A stretch of 15,514 nt of DNA from NCBI GenBank assembly GCA_021812745.1, contig JAKAMS010000019.1, positions 1 to 15,514 on the forward strand, given 5' to 3'. The DNA comes from Bacteroidota bacterium. Its GTDB lineage: Bacteria > Bacteroidota > Ignavibacteria > Ignavibacteriales > Melioribacteraceae. Positions 14,693-15,514 of this stretch are shown here, in pieces. The translations under genes and the position numbers were made by a program. Positions within the stretch are counted from its first letter, which is position 1. Every line of letters starts with the position of its first letter. Below the pieces are notes generated by a model, which worked only from the letters and a program-made list of their open reading frames with translations, ran no database searches and had not been told where the DNA came from.

Positions 14693-15514
14693 ATGCAGAT
14701 TTTCGATATGGCAATAGCTTACAAATGGAAGTACGACAAAGAATTTGTTGATTTGATCGAACGGAATTTTCAAAAGGCGGGACTTCGCACATTTGTCATA
14801 AATAAATTCAACGTTAATGAAGTGATTCGTTCCATTAAAGGGAAAAAGATTCATTTCAAATTATACCTTGACCGTGCTTCGGACGAAGACCCGGCATTTT
14901 TGCCGATTGCAAAATTTCTAGCCCGGAAGAAGAGCTATATTATAAATCCTCACAATAAAACGAAGAAATCTGTTGATAAATTTTTAATGCACAAGAAACT
15001 TGAGAAAAGACATTTCCGCCTTCCAAAAACTTTTCTTCTTCCCTCTTTCAAACTTCGTAAAAATATTCTTCTTGATGATAGGCATTTAACTGAACTTGGA
15101 ATTCCTTTTATAATCAAACCTTCGTTAATGTCCGGAGGCGGCGAAGGTGTAATCAAAAACGCAATGTCTCTTAGTCAAATCCTTGAAGAAAGAAGAAAAA
15201 ATCATCTTGAGAAATATTTAATTCAGGAAAAAATTTATCCGGGAAAAATTCAAGGAAGGCGCGCCTGGTTTAGAGTGATCTGGGCTTTCGATCAAGTTAT
15301 TCCAACTTGGTGGGATGACCACACACATATCTATCACCCTGTTTCGAAAAATGAAGTTGCAAAGTATAATTTATTGCCGCTATACAAAATCACCAAACGC
15401 TTAGCAAGAATAACACAGCTCGATTATTTTTCCACGGAAATTGCTCTTACAAAAGACCACAAATTTGTTCTGATTGATTACGTTAATGATCAATGCGACA
15501 TGCGGCTGAAATCA
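14693..15514 (+). CDS. ATP-grasp-like protein, 3' end outside the window
   Basis: From ATG 14693 the frame is open for 274 codons to the end of the window. The N-terminal ~100 residues look like a pre-ATP-grasp domain, and K/R-rich stretches follow. The segment FIIKPSLMSGGGEGVI has the lysine and glycine-rich loop of an ATP-grasp nucleotide site. YLIQEKIYPGK is the usual strand with the ATP-contacting glutamate region. The last visible part, FVLIDYVNDQCD, matches the D-x-x-N metal-binding end of the fold. This suggests a carboxylate-amine ligase or related enzyme. Substrate and pathway cannot be told, and the neighbours give no hint. ATG 14708 is an alternative start, but 14693 fits the promoter distance better. 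Expect only a short C-terminal remainder beyond the window. Confidence 0.75.
   Translation, partial: MQIFDMAIAYKWKYDKEFVDLIERNFQKAGLRTFVINKFNVNEVIRSIKGKKIHFKLYLDRASDEDPAFLPIAKFLARKKSYIINPHNKTKKSVDKFLMHKKLEKRHFRLPKTFLLPSFKLRKNILLDDRHLTELGIPFIIKPSLMSGGGEGVIKNAMSLSQILEERRKNHLEKYLIQEKIYPGKIQGRRAWFRVIWAFDQVIPTWWDDHTHIYHPVSKNEVAKYNLLPLYKITKRLARITQLDYFSTEIALTKDHKFVLIDYVNDQCDMRLKS

Overview
The window is AT-rich and densely coded. It reads as chromosome from a Gram-negative bacterium of the Bacteroidota/Chlorobi/Ignavibacteria type. This rests on an outer-membrane beta-barrel protein, lipoproteins, a DUF4292 gene beside a degenerate EnvC-like M23 gene, a HExxH zinc metalloprotease of the DUF5117/DUF5118 type, and two promoters close to the Bacteroidota pattern TTG-N20-TAnnTTTG. 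The lineage call is inference; there is no rRNA or marker gene to settle it. I see no tRNA, mobile element, phage gene or CRISPR array.

Layout. (1) Positions 1-84 hold the last 27 codons of a plus-strand gene that converges on the next block. (2) Positions 136-8060, minus strand, hold a tight five-gene operon. In transcription order it encodes a diheme-b-type integral membrane protein (7197-8060), a membrane-anchored Fe-S/FAD oxidoreductase (5840-7183), a 20-CxxCH cytochrome c (4278-5858), a 34-CxxCH cytochrome c (1747-4296) and an outer-membrane beta-barrel protein (136-1743). Junctions are 13 bp, a 19-bp overlap, a 19-bp overlap and 3 bp, so the genes are probably translated together. (3) Positions 8061-8237 are intergenic, with an FNR-like palindrome upstream of the operon and a hairpin behind the next gene. 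(4) Positions 8238-10694, minus, encode a large secreted zinc metalloprotease. (5) Positions 10792-14580, minus, hold an overlapping three-gene unit: TPR lipoprotein, DUF4292 lipoprotein and EnvC-like degenerate M23 protein. (6) From 14693 to the window end, plus strand, lies a truncated ATP-grasp-like gene, divergent from the TPR gene across a short two-promoter region.

How the genes work together. The five-gene operon looks like a complete electron path. A cytoplasmic flavin/Fe-S dehydrogenase module would pass electrons to a transmembrane cytochrome b, then to two giant periplasmic cytochromes carrying 54 heme-attachment motifs in total, then to a barrel in the outer membrane. The cytochromes are built from a repeating triheme module of about 70-75 residues, with roughly one extra histidine per heme, as expected for bis-His hemes. 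The triheme register continues across the gene boundary (20 + 34 = 54 = 18 x 3). The 20-heme gene appears to start at a rare ATT codon with a strong Shine-Dalgarno sequence, because only that start gives a signal peptide. The direction of electron flow, the final donor or acceptor, and whether the barrel actually holds a cytochrome cannot be read from the sequence. The 10792-14580 block is probably a cell-envelope or peptidoglycan maintenance unit unrelated to electron transfer.
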